A stretch of DNA of 10,407 bases from Eubacteriales Family XIII. Incertae Sedis bacterium (GTDB lineage Bacteria; Bacillota; Clostridia; Peptostreptococcales; Anaerovoracaceae): assembly GCA_031290715.1 (NCBI GenBank), contig JAITNA010000067.1, forward strand, positions 1-10,407, in the 5' to 3' direction. The notes under the pieces were generated by a model, which was not told the origin of the DNA, did not search any database, and worked only from the letters and a program-made list of their open reading frames with translations. Positions 1-7,245 of this stretch are shown here, in pieces (position 1 is the stretch's first letter; every line of letters begins with the position of its first letter). The position numbers and the translations under genes were made by a program.

Positions 1-464
1 TCGGCAAGCATCTCCTCGTCAAGGCCGCCGCCGATTTCGCCGCCCGCTTCAAAGATTTCGACGCGGTATTTTTTGGCGGCGAGCCTGAGCGCGCAGCCGA
101 GCCCGGACAAGCCCGCGCCGACGATGGCGACGCGCCCCGCGCGCGCGGGCAGATTGTAGTCGTTGGGCGCGCGGTCCGGGGTCTTCTCCGTCACAAGGCG
201 CTCCAATCCCTGTACGTCGATCGGGCGGTCTATCTCGCGCAGCGGGCAAACTGCTTCGCAGGGGCGGCCGCAGAGTTTGGAAACGATCAGGGGAAAACCG
301 ACCGCGTCGCGGTAATGTTTGTAAGCCGCGCCGATCCGGCCCTGCTCAATCATCTCCGTGAAGGCGCGCACATCAAGATGAAAAGGGCACCCGGCCGTAC
401 AAAAGGCGGGTTCGTTCAGAAGGCAGCGGTCAAATTGTCCCGTATAATCAGCAACCTGTTTCAT
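1..464 (-). CDS. Iron-sulfur FAD/NAD(P)-dependent oxidoreductase, N-terminal part (GltD/AegA-like)
   Basis: This is the first 154 codons of a gene that runs off the left end of the window. The N-terminal half (residues 10-95) resembles the Fer4_20 domain of dihydropyrimidine dehydrogenase and the glutamate synthase small subunit. It has two cysteine clusters, C14/C22/C26-P and C65-x3-C69-x3-C73-P, which in the family hold [4Fe-4S] clusters. A Rossmann fold follows, with VAIVGAGLSGLG at 112-123 (GxGxxG) and an acidic residue at the end of strand 2 (E139), as expected for FAD binding. Such proteins pass electrons between NAD(P)H and a partner enzyme. The divergent neighbour is a molybdenum hydroxylase with no FAD domain, so an electron-transfer partnership is plausible but is inference. 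The start is the only in-frame ATG near the upstream spacer. No Shine-Dalgarno sequence precedes it, and a TATACT box (471-476, minus strand) sits only six bases from it. Confidence 0.85.
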   Translation of the reverse strand, partial: MKQVADYTGQFDRCLLNEPAFCTAGCPFHLDVRAFTEMIEQGRIGAAYKHYRDAVGFPLIVSKLCGRPCEAVCPLREIDRPIDVQGLERLVTEKTPDRAPNDYNLPARAGRVAIVGAGLSGLGCALRLAAKKYRVEIFEAGGEIGGGLDEEMLA

Positions 465-516
465 GTGTTTAGTATAACATACCGATAATAAACAATTCTG
501 AAAAAGGCTCTGAATG

Positions 517-544
517 TTGACCGCGCGGCTTTTCATTATATAAT
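517..544 (+). promoter_or_regulatory. Sigma-A type promoter for the aldehyde oxidoreductase gene
   Basis: TTGACC (517-522) and a perfect TATAAT (539-544) are separated by 16 bases. Transcription would start near 551 and leave a leader of about 164 nt before the ATG at 715. It is the best core-promoter match in the window. The divergent flavoprotein gene starts 53 bp to the left. Confidence 0.75.
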
Positions 545-550
545 TGTAGG

Positions 551-714
551 TGTTGCCGCCGACGGCGGGAGTCGGTGCGGATTCTGTCGTGAAGCAGCCT
601 GATTTCACCGCGGCGGCGTGCTATTACTGTGATATTTCATCTTGGCAGTAATAACAATCGGGCGTTTGGAACGCTGATATCGCTCAAGAGAAACGAGAGG
701 AGCTGTGATATCTA
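551..714 (+). promoter_or_regulatory. Structured 5' leader with a hairpin over the ribosome binding site; riboswitch candidate
   Basis: The leader can form a series of helices. A 7-bp GC helix pairs 555-561 with 611-617 and encloses 573-577/606-610 (CGGTG/CACCG) and a short stem 584-586/595-597. The 5' strand of this helix can instead pair locally (556-560 with 564-568), giving two competing folds. An 8-bp hairpin follows (622-629/646-653), then a 5-bp one (662-666/670-674). Last, GATATC 676-681 pairs with 707-712 and GCTC 682-685 with GAGC 700-703. This final stem occupies part of the Shine-Dalgarno sequence (AGGAG 698-702). Alternative folds ending in ribosome-site masking are typical of translational riboswitches. 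In front of a molybdenum enzyme the Moco/Tuco class is the obvious candidate, but I could not match its consensus by eye. Confidence 0.45.
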
Positions 715-3573
715 ATGAAACAACTGAAAAAGATGACACTCAATATTAATGGCGCGGACCGGACGCTGGTCTGCGACCCGCAAAACGACACGCTGGCTTC
801 GGTGCTGCGGCGGCTCGGGTTGACGGGGGTCAAGATCGGCTGCGGGACGGGCGTGTGCGGCGCTTGCTCCGTCGTAATGGACGGCAAGGTGATCCGTTCG
901 TGCACGCGCCGAATCACGTCGGTCAAGGAGTACGCGAAGATCGTGACGATCGAGGGCATCGGGACGCCCATGCACCTCCACCCGCTCCAGGCGGCCTTCA
1001 TGGAGAACGGCGCGGTGCAGTGCGGTTTTTGCTCGCCGGGCTTCATTGTGTCGGCCTGGCAGCTTTTGCGGGAACAGCCGAACGCTTCGCGCGAGGATGT
1101 CCGGGACTGGTTTCAGAAACATCGGAACATCTGCCGCTGTACGGGCTACCGCCAGATCGTCGATGCGGTCATGGATGCGGCCAAGGTCCTCCGCGGCGAG
1201 TGCGGCATAGAGGATATCAAGGTGAAAATGCCGGCGGACAAGCATTATTACGGGAAGCCCCTCGTGCGTCCCGCGGCGCTGGCGAAGGTCACGGGGGTCT
1301 GCGATTACGGCGACGACATCGAACTCAAGATGCCGGAGGACACGCTTCATGTGGTGATGGTGCAGCCCAAGGTGGCCCATCACGCGAGGATCATCGGGAT
1401 TCATACGGCGGCCGCAGAGAAAATGGCCGGCGTGTACAAAATTATTACACACAAGGACGTGAAGGGGAGCAACCGCCTCAATTTTTTCCAGTTCCTGCCC
1501 CGCACGATTGCGACGGAGCAGACGCATATTCTGCTCGCCGAGGAGAAAATATTCAACTACGGCGACATTGCGGCGTTGGTCGCGGCGGACACGAAGCAGC
1601 ATGCCCGCGAGGCGGCGGCGCAGGTCACGATCGAGTATGAACAGCTTCCGGAGGTGCTCAGCTACCTCGAAGCGGCGATGCCGGACGCGGTGCGTGTGCA
1701 TGAGGACCACCCGAATGTGTGGGCCATGCAGCCCACGACCAAGGGCGATCCGAATGTGAAGGAGTTGATCGACAACGCCCCCTATGCGGCGGAGGGGAGC
1801 TTTTACTCGACGCGCGAGCCGCATATGCCCATCGAGGGCGATACGGTCCAGGCCTACTGGGACGAGGACGGTATGCTGACCGTGCATTGCAAGGCGATGG
1901 CCATCTATGCCAACATCGGCGATATCGCGGAGGCGACGGGCGTGGCCGAGGACAAGGTGCGTGTCGTCGAGAACCCGACCGGAGGGACGTTTGGCTGGGG
2001 CATTGCGAGCGCGACCTATGCGCTTGCGGCGATCGCGTGTATCGCTTGTGACAACCGCCCCGTCGCGTTTTCCATGTCCTACGGCGAGTTCATGGCGTTC
2101 AGCGGAAAGCGCTGCCCGTCCTATACGAACACGCGGCTTGCCTGCGACGAGAACGGAAAGATTATCGCCGCGGAGTGGGACAACGGGCTCGACCACGGCG
2201 CGTATGACGAATTGGGCGACGACCTGACGACGCGGATCGCGCGTTTCATGTACTTCCCGTACAATGTCCCAAACTGCATGGGCTTATCGCGGGTCGCGGC
2301 GACGAATCATGCGTACGGCACGGCCTATCGCGGCTACGGTTCGCCGCAGGCCTATACGGCGTCCGAGGCCATGATGGATATCATGGCGGAGAAGCTCGGC
2401 ATGGATCCCTTTGCGTTTCGCCGTATCAATGTGGCGCGGCCCGGGGACGTCAACATCAACGGGTACGCGTTCACGGACTATCCGGGCGACCGGATCATGG
2501 ACGCCATGCAGCCGATCTACGAGAAGGCCTTAGCGGACGCGAAGGCGGCGGATACGCCCGAGGTCAGGCGCGGCGTCGGCGTCGTGTGGGGCGGCTACAA
2601 TGTTACAGAGGGTACGGCGGACCAATGCACGGTCGCCATCGAGCTTGGCAGGGACGGCCGGTTTTACAAGTACGACACCTGGCAGGATCAGGGGCAGGGC
2701 GGCGACATCGGCTCGCTCATGGTCACATTGGAAGCGCTGCGCACGACTTTCGCGGGCAAGCTCGTGATCGACAAGGACGATGTGGTGTTGATTCAAAACG
2801 ACAGCAAGTTCTGCCCGGATCACGGCGCGACCGCGTCCTCCCGCTCGCATTTCATGAACAGTATCAGTACGAAGGCCTGCGCCGGGAAGCTGTACGGCGC
2901 GATGCTCAAACCCGACGGGTCGCTTCGGACCTACGGCGAAATGACGGCCGAGGGCATTCCGACGCGGTACGAGAATCAATTCCTCAATGAGGAGTTTGAG
3001 GGCTTGGCCGACCTCGACCCCAATACGGGCCGGGGCAACCCGACGCCGGACTACACCTTTGCGATGTTCCTCGCGGAGGTCGCGGTGGAAACCGCCACGG
3101 GCAAGGTCACGGTGCTTTCCATGAAGAGCGTCGCGGATGTGGGCGTCGTCGGCAACATCGCGGCGGTGAAAGGCCAAGTATTCGGCGGTATGTCGCACAC
3201 GATCGGCTTTGCCCTCTCGGAGAATTACGACGATGTGAAAAAGCACAACAATCCGCTCGGCGCGGGTATTCCGACGATCCGCGAGATTCCGGACGACATC
3301 GACGTCGTATTCCTCGAAAATCCGCGGCGGCAAAACCCTTTCGGCTCGTCGGGCGCTTCGGAGGCGTTCCAGTCGAGCGGGCATATGGCTGTCGTCAATG
3401 CCATTGCCAATGCTTGCGGTGTGCGGGTCTATGAATTGCCGGCGACGGCCGCGAAGGTGAAAGCGGGGCTTGATGCCATCGCCGCGGGCGGGAAAATCGA
3501 AGCGCCGAAGAAGTACTTCCTCGGATCGGATTTCTACGAGGAGATGGAGAACATTCGGCGGAATCCCGTGTAG
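715..3573 (+). CDS. mop: FAD-independent aldehyde oxidoreductase, molybdenum hydroxylase (xanthine oxidase family)
   Basis: This 952-residue protein closely follows the layout of Desulfovibrio gigas aldehyde oxidoreductase Mop (907 aa). It oxidises aldehydes to acids with a molybdopterin cytosine dinucleotide cofactor. A plant-type [2Fe-2S] domain has C43, C48, C51 and C63. The second [2Fe-2S] domain has C103, C106, C140 and C142. The spacing matches the D. gigas enzyme with a constant shift of three. The molybdenum domains follow directly, with no FAD domain between. They include GGTFGWG at 423-429, an AYRGYGSPQ stretch with R539, GQGGD at 660-664, and GSSGASE ending in the expected catalytic base E883. 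The start at 715 has GAGAGGAG at 695-702, twelve bases upstream. The next ATG (residue 7) has no ribosome site. There is no signal peptide, so it should be cytoplasmic. Substrate is not readable from sequence: an aldehyde is likeliest, while a purine or other N-heterocycle remains possible. Confidence 0.93.
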   Translation: MKQLKKMTLNINGADRTLVCDPQNDTLASVLRRLGLTGVKIGCGTGVCGACSVVMDGKVIRSCTRRITSVKEYAKIVTIEGIGTPMHLHPLQAAFMENGAVQCGFCSPGFIVSAWQLLREQPNASREDVRDWFQKHRNICRCTGYRQIVDAVMDAAKVLRGECGIEDIKVKMPADKHYYGKPLVRPAALAKVTGVCDYGDDIELKMPEDTLHVVMVQPKVAHHARIIGIHTAAAEKMAGVYKIITHKDVKGSNRLNFFQFLPRTIATEQTHILLAEEKIFNYGDIAALVAADTKQHAREAAAQVTIEYEQLPEVLSYLEAAMPDAVRVHEDHPNVWAMQPTTKGDPNVKELIDNAPYAAEGSFYSTREPHMPIEGDTVQAYWDEDGMLTVHCKAMAIYANIGDIAEATGVAEDKVRVVENPTGGTFGWGIASATYALAAIACIACDNRPVAFSMSYGEFMAFSGKRCPSYTNTRLACDENGKIIAAEWDNGLDHGAYDELGDDLTTRIARFMYFPYNVPNCMGLSRVAATNHAYGTAYRGYGSPQAYTASEAMMDIMAEKLGMDPFAFRRINVARPGDVNINGYAFTDYPGDRIMDAMQPIYEKALADAKAADTPEVRRGVGVVWGGYNVTEGTADQCTVAIELGRDGRFYKYDTWQDQGQGGDIGSLMVTLEALRTTFAGKLVIDKDDVVLIQNDSKFCPDHGATASSRSHFMNSISTKACAGKLYGAMLKPDGSLRTYGEMTAEGIPTRYENQFLNEEFEGLADLDPNTGRGNPTPDYTFAMFLAEVAVETATGKVTVLSMKSVADVGVVGNIAAVKGQVFGGMSHTIGFALSENYDDVKKHNNPLGAGIPTIREIPDDIDVVFLENPRRQNPFGSSGASEAFQSSGHMAVVNAIANACGVRVYELPATAAKVKAGLDAIAAGGKIEAPKKYFLGSDFYEEMENIRRNPV

Positions 3574-3583
3574 TCAGTTTGAG

Positions 3584-3619
3584 TTTCGATCATGATTTCA
3601 GCCGCGCCCGGGGGTTTTT
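3584..3619 (+). repeat. 36-bp direct repeat, left copy
   Basis: This stretch matches 4494-4529 at 33 of 36 positions. It begins TTTCGATCAT and ends with the GC-rich arm and first T run of a terminator. In this copy the terminator hairpin is complete. The two copies lie 910 bp apart and bracket the Rpn-type nuclease gene. Confidence 0.85.
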
Positions 3620-3639
3620 ATAGCCCGGGCGCGGTTTTT
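3602..3639 (+). terminator. Intrinsic terminator of the aldehyde oxidoreductase gene
   Basis: A perfect 11-bp GC-rich stem pairs CCGCGCCCGGG (3602-3612) with its complement (3624-3634). The loop is 11 nt and five T residues follow (3635-3639). It lies 28 bases after the stop codon, a typical position. Confidence 0.92.
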
Positions 3640-3706
3640 GAATTATCCCGCTTGAATTATCCCCAAAAATTATTATGGAATATTATGGTATTATATGCCA
3701 TAATAT
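3638..3706 (+). promoter_or_regulatory. Repeat-rich upstream region of the nuclease gene with a candidate operator
   Basis: TTGAATTATCCC occurs twice (3638-3649 and 3652-3663). TATTATGG occurs twice ten bases apart (3671-3678 and 3681-3688). The second copy forms a 9-bp inverted repeat with CCATAATAT (3680-3688/3698-3706). Three half-sites in helical phase upstream of a gene suggest a repressor operator. No clear -35/-10 pair could be assigned, although TTGAAT 3652-3657 is a possible -35. Confidence 0.4.
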
Positions 3707-3758
3707 GTTACTCTTGTTGAGGAATTTGTTATTGAATGGTTTTTTGGGAGATGGTAAG

Positions 3759-4475
3759 ATGGAAACAGAAAAACGGTGCACGGTGTCCCCGCTCAACGAT
3801 TTAGCTTTTAAGAAAGTTTTTTCGAGCGAAAGCAACAAGGACATACTGGCGGGGCTGATATGTGATTTCTTGGGGTTTCAGCCGAAGGAAATCACGATCA
3901 CGAACCCGTATGACATCAAGGTTTATGCGGAGCGGCTGCGGGAGAATGGCGGCGATATCAGCGTTTTGCGGCAGACGTTGCGGGATGTCGGGGCACGGCT
4001 TGAAACAGCAGACTTTACGGCCGAGGTTCAGGTGGGAAAAGACAGCTATTTTGATGTCCGGTCGCTCAAATATGCTTTTGATCGGGAATATCTGCAGGTT
4101 GGGTACTTCGAGTTGCCGAAGGAATCGGCGGAAACGGAGAATCAGCGGTATTGGCAGGATTATTTTCTTGAAATGCCGATCCCGGACGCTGCGCCGGAAT
4201 ATATCAAGAAAGCGGCGCGGGTGATTGCCTATTCAAATCTTGGGAAGGAGGAACGGACGATGATAGACTCGGCGGAGAAGGCGAGAGATGATATTGAGGA
4301 GTGGATTTATACCGCGCGGATGGATGGCCGCGAGGAAGGCATCGTGGAAGGCCGGGAGGAAGGACGCGAGGAAGCGCGGCTTGAAAATGCGCGCAGTTTG
4401 AAAGCTATGGGCGTTGACGACGCTATTATTGCAAAATCCCTGAAGCTTACCCGGAAAGAAGTCGAGGAACTGTAG
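3759..4475 (+). CDS. Rpn-family PD-(D/E)XK nuclease/putative transposase, probably internally deleted
   Basis: This 238-residue protein belongs to the Rpn/PDDEXK 'transposase' family, whose E. coli members are DNA endonucleases that promote RecA-independent recombination. The family opening (PLNDLAFKKVFSSESNKDIL, residues 11-30) is present. So is the nuclease core, with D76 and the E89-V-Q91 motif followed by YFDVRSLKYAFDREY. The C-terminus has the usual charged GREEG-type tail (190-206) and ends in a short helix-turn-helix-like segment (AMGVDDAIIAKSLKL). From memory, family members have about 50-60 more residues between the 'YLQVGY' strand (111-116) and the 'ELPK' stretch (118-121); here they abut, suggesting an in-frame deletion and perhaps loss of activity. 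I chose ATG 3759 because GGGAG (3746-3750) precedes it by eight bases. A start at 3675 in the same frame would add 28 residues unlike the family. Confidence 0.82.
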   Translation: METEKRCTVSPLNDLAFKKVFSSESNKDILAGLICDFLGFQPKEITITNPYDIKVYAERLRENGGDISVLRQTLRDVGARLETADFTAEVQVGKDSYFDVRSLKYAFDREYLQVGYFELPKESAETENQRYWQDYFLEMPIPDAAPEYIKKAARVIAYSNLGKEERTMIDSAEKARDDIEEWIYTARMDGREEGIVEGREEGREEARLENARSLKAMGVDDAIIAKSLKLTRKEVEEL

Positions 4476-4493
4476 GAAGAGCTTTTATTCGTT

Positions 4494-4529
4494 TTTCGAT
4501 CATATTTTCAACCGCGCCCGGGGGTTTTT
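4494..4529 (+). repeat. 36-bp direct repeat, right copy, with an incomplete terminator
   Basis: This is the second copy of 3584-3619, with three mismatches. It contains the 5' arm CCGCGCCCGGG (4512-4522) and T run, but the 3' arm that completes the hairpin in the left copy is absent. Unrelated sequence follows, and a 27-bp inverted repeat begins ten bases later. The copy therefore looks truncated. Confidence 0.8.
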
Positions 4530-4538
4530 TGCGGGGTT

Positions 4539-4621
4539 GGGACAAAAGGGGACGGTTCTTGTGTCTGCCCTGCGGTTGCTTCGCAAGACACAAGAACCGT
4601 CCCCTTTTGTCCCCTTTTGTC
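4539..4621. mobile_element. REP/MITE-like element: perfect 27-bp inverted repeat
   Basis: The arms 4539-4565 and 4587-4613 are exact reverse complements, 27 of 27, around a 21-nt loop that itself contains a small stem (4576-4579/4583-4586). The right end is extended by a tandem copy of CCCCTTTTGT (4601-4610, 4611-4620). The core GGGGACGGTTCTTGTGTC resembles a short repeat I recall being dispersed in many clostridial genomes, in some cases near RAYT (REP-associated tyrosine transposase) genes. No transposase of that kind is in the window. As RNA it would form a very stable hairpin, but no T run follows, so it is not a classical terminator. It lies 63 bases after the nuclease stop codon. Confidence 0.75.
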
Positions 4622-4686
4622 TAATTGCTACATTTATAGCATAAGCTACTATTGTAATTAGAACTACTATTGTTTCCGAAACTGCT
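4617..4686 (+). promoter_or_regulatory. Array of four 18-bp units with Crp/Fnr-type dyads
   Basis: Four 16-bp dyads start at exact 18-bp steps. They are TTGTC-taattg-CTACA (4617), TATAG-cataag-CTACT (4635), TGTAA-ttagaa-CTACT (4653) and TGTTT-ccgaaa-CTGCT (4671). The consensus is TGTAR-N6-CTACW, the half-site length and spacing of Crp/Fnr sites. The same motif lies upstream of the second esterase gene and of the Crp/Fnr-family gene in this window. The first unit has a poor left half and overlaps the end of the inverted-repeat element. A TGCTATAC box (4683-4690) could be an extended -10. The rest of the spacer to 4869 is a leader with one small hairpin (4736-4740/4745-4749). Confidence 0.6.
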
Positions 4687-4869
4687 ATACACGATTTTCG
4701 CAAACGCATACACTGCATTTGCTTGAACACTTTTTGCTTGTGCGCAAGCGCTGTATTGATCAAATCAAAGGGCTTAGTATGAAGGGAAATGGAGGGCCGC
4801 CTATGGTGTAGGGCAAAGATCTTTTGAATGGAACAATTATCCCCCAGTAATTTATTCAGGAGAGAAAAA

Positions 4870-7107
4870 ATGAAAAAAAAGTTTTTAGCATTTCTATTAG
4901 TTGTCGTCATGGCTTTGTCCATCGGCATTGCGCCGGTGTACGCGGCTCCCGGAGATCCTGTAGATCCCGAAGATGCGGCGCTTGCATTTAACCCCGATAC
5001 AGGATATACGACATTGAATGTCACTGTTGACGGAAAAGCGCTGACGGTCAAGAAGTACGGCCCCATCGTTTATGTTGCGAATCCGGTTAGTTCGGTTGGT
5101 TACCAATCGATGTATGTGTATGTTCCGGAAACCGCGGTCAACGGCATTCGCAGCGGCATCCAGCTTGTCGTAGGCAACAGCGGCTGGAATGCGACCTCTG
5201 TGCCCACGAATACGGTTCAGAACGGCAGCACCTATAACAGCACGACGAACAACGCTACCGCCGCCGCGTTGGCGGCCGGTCATGTTATCGCCGCCATCGG
5301 TACGCGCAGCCGCAGCATCGCGGTCAACGCCAACGGCGAGTACTGGGGCCATGCCCCTGCGTGCGTCGTTGACTCCAAAGCGGCCATCCGCTATCTGAAA
5401 CTCAATGACGCAGTCATGGCGGGTTCCGCAGAGCGCATCTTCATCACGGGTACAAGCGGCGGCGGCGCACTGTCGGCGGCCGTGGCGGCAAGCGGCAACA
5501 GCCCGGACTACTATCCGCTTCTTGCGCAGATCGGCGCGGCGGGCATCGCGTCGGACGGCAGCAGCACGCTGACTGACGACATCTTCGCGACGATCGCGTA
5601 CTGCGCGATCACGGATCTCGGCAACGCGGACCTCGCGTATGCGTGGCAGTATCAAAACCAGCGCACGTTGGCGCCGGCGACCACCGCAAAGCCGTCCGTC
5701 CTGACTCAGGCGGGTCTGGACGCGACTGATGAACTTGCGGAAAATTACGCGACATACTTGAGAGGACTTGGGCTTCGCACAGAAAACGGAAGCTTGCTCA
5801 CAGTGACGACAATGAAGCAGGCGATTATCGATCAAGTTGCGCGTGAAGTTGAAGAATCATGGGTTGAGTTCGGAAACGTTCCGGCGCTCGGCGGTACTTT
5901 CCCCAGCGGCAGCGGCGCTTGGGCGGTGAACGATTGGCTCGACTTCGACCAAGCGTCAGGTACGGTCAACGGGGTCGACTATGATAAATATCTGTCATGG
6001 CTCGCGAGGAAACAAGCCCTCAAGACGACGCCCGCTTTTGACAATGTGGGTACGAGTCTGCCGTCCGGCCAAAACGAAACCAACCTCGGCGGCGCTGTAG
6101 GTGTTGCGTACAGAAACTTTACGGAGTGGTCATGGAACAACAATATCCTGTCCGGCGACGGCAGCGGCCCTGACGACACCGGACTCTCTTGGGCGCAGTA
6201 CATCACAACGGCCGAAGGCGCGGCAGTGGTGCAGCAGATCAAGATGATCAACCCGCTTGCGTACCTGAAGGACTCGGCTGACGCGGATAGCGCACCGTAC
6301 TGGTATATCCGTCATGGTATGGCTGACCGCGACACGGCCTTTGCCGTTGAGCTGGAGCTGTACTACGCGGCTTTGAACAGTTCGGATGTCAAGGATGTCA
6401 ACTTCGAGCTTGCTTGGCTGCAGGCCCATTCCGGCAACTATGACGTACCCGAAGCGTACGCGTGGCTTGCGGGCGTGTTTGCGGAAGCCAACGCGACCTA
6501 CGCGACATTCAGCGGACCGACTGAAGTGCCTGCCGGGACTACGGCGGAATACACGGTCGGACTCGGCCGGTTCGCCAACTTCGCGTTGGCCAACATCGAG
6601 ATCGCCTATGACGGCAATCTGAGCTTTGACAGCGCGCAAGTCATCGGCGACAAATTCGTGATCTATGAAGTGAAAGACGGCACCGCCGCGAACACGAAGA
6701 TCATCACCATCGCGAGCTTAGACCCCGAATATTTGAATGACGGGCAAGAGGACATTCTGAAGCTCATCTTCACGGCGACGGAGGCCGGCTCCGCGAGCGT
6801 GACATTCGTAGGCATCGATGGCTATGAATACGGCGCGGGCAACAATGGGATCTCAATCAATGTGGCGCTTCCGGATGCGACTACGATCAGCACCACTGTC
6901 ACTTACGACCCCCTCGACTTCAACAGGGACGGCGTAGTCAATCTGCTTGACCTGATCAAGGCGCAGTCGTACTACAATGTTGCCTCGGGCGATCCTAAGT
7001 GGAGTGAAGTCGTTACGTTGGGCGTTGACGTCAACGGCGACGGCATTGTCGACCTTGCGGATCTCATCGAGATTTACACGGCGATCAGCGCACGTCTGGC
7101 AGCATAA
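4870..7107 (+). CDS. Secreted tannase-like alpha/beta hydrolase with cohesin-like and dockerin modules
   Basis: This is a 745-residue secreted ester hydrolase. Residues 1-25 form a signal peptide ending VYA. The catalytic domain (about 30-540) has the nucleophile motif GTSGGGA with S196. Later it has YWYIRHGMADRDT (D486 and D488) and AHSGNYDVPEAYAWL (H520). This Ser/Asp/His layout and wording resemble subtype B tannases, which release gallate from galloyl esters; another phenolic ester is possible. Residues about 543-673 look like a cohesin-type beta-sandwich. The C-terminus is a type I dockerin with two calcium loops, D683-x-N-x-D-G-x-V-N-x-x-D694 and D720-x-N-x-D-G-x-V-D-x-x-D731. Having both partner modules on one chain is unusual. 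ATG 4870 is chosen over 4828 because AGGAG (4858-4862) lies seven bases upstream and it exposes the signal peptide at the N-terminus. Three paired sites upstream suggest control by the nearby Crp/Fnr protein. Confidence 0.85.
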   Translation: MKKKFLAFLLVVVMALSIGIAPVYAAPGDPVDPEDAALAFNPDTGYTTLNVTVDGKALTVKKYGPIVYVANPVSSVGYQSMYVYVPETAVNGIRSGIQLVVGNSGWNATSVPTNTVQNGSTYNSTTNNATAAALAAGHVIAAIGTRSRSIAVNANGEYWGHAPACVVDSKAAIRYLKLNDAVMAGSAERIFITGTSGGGALSAAVAASGNSPDYYPLLAQIGAAGIASDGSSTLTDDIFATIAYCAITDLGNADLAYAWQYQNQRTLAPATTAKPSVLTQAGLDATDELAENYATYLRGLGLRTENGSLLTVTTMKQAIIDQVAREVEESWVEFGNVPALGGTFPSGSGAWAVNDWLDFDQASGTVNGVDYDKYLSWLARKQALKTTPAFDNVGTSLPSGQNETNLGGAVGVAYRNFTEWSWNNNILSGDGSGPDDTGLSWAQYITTAEGAAVVQQIKMINPLAYLKDSADADSAPYWYIRHGMADRDTAFAVELELYYAALNSSDVKDVNFELAWLQAHSGNYDVPEAYAWLAGVFAEANATYATFSGPTEVPAGTTAEYTVGLGRFANFALANIEIAYDGNLSFDSAQVIGDKFVIYEVKDGTAANTKIITIASLDPEYLNDGQEDILKLIFTATEAGSASVTFVGIDGYEYGAGNNGISINVALPDATTISTTVTYDPLDFNRDGVVNLLDLIKAQSYYNVASGDPKWSEVVTLGVDVNGDGIVDLADLIEIYTAISARLAA

Positions 7108-7177
7108 GCAGCAGCAAACGGCCGCTTGATTTATGACGTTTGTAAATCATCGGCGACAATCCGATCGGACGGCGATA

Positions 7178-7212
7178 GGTATTTGGCGGGGCTGCCCGCC
7201 CCGCCGAATACC
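7178..7212 (+). promoter_or_regulatory. Strong intercistronic hairpin between esterase and membrane-protein genes
   Basis: A 14-bp stem with one G-T wobble pairs 7178-7191 with 7199-7212 around a 7-nt loop. No T run follows, so it is more likely an mRNA processing or stability element, or a weak attenuator, than a terminator. A second, weaker inverted repeat (TGATTTA 7127-7133 with TAAATCA 7143-7149) sits just before it. Together they could lower expression of the downstream gene relative to the esterase. Confidence 0.6.
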
Positions 7213-7245
7213 GGCCGTATACAGGGCAAATAAAGGAGTCATATC

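Noticed and set aside
712..2196. Long minus-strand open frame opposite the aldehyde oxidoreductase gene
   Set aside because: It is rich in Arg/His with no domain features, as expected for the antisense of a GC-rich gene, while the plus-strand protein has all family motifs. The same holds for the antisense frame at 2530-3384.
4539..4613. The 27-bp inverted repeat as a simple terminator of the nuclease gene
   Set aside because: There is no T run after the stem on either strand, and the arm sequence looks like a dispersed repeat; it may still block readthrough.
4897..5835. Minus-strand open frame opposite the first esterase gene
   Set aside because: It is Arg-rich, has no recognisable motif and overlaps a complete secreted hydrolase with signal peptide and ribosome site.
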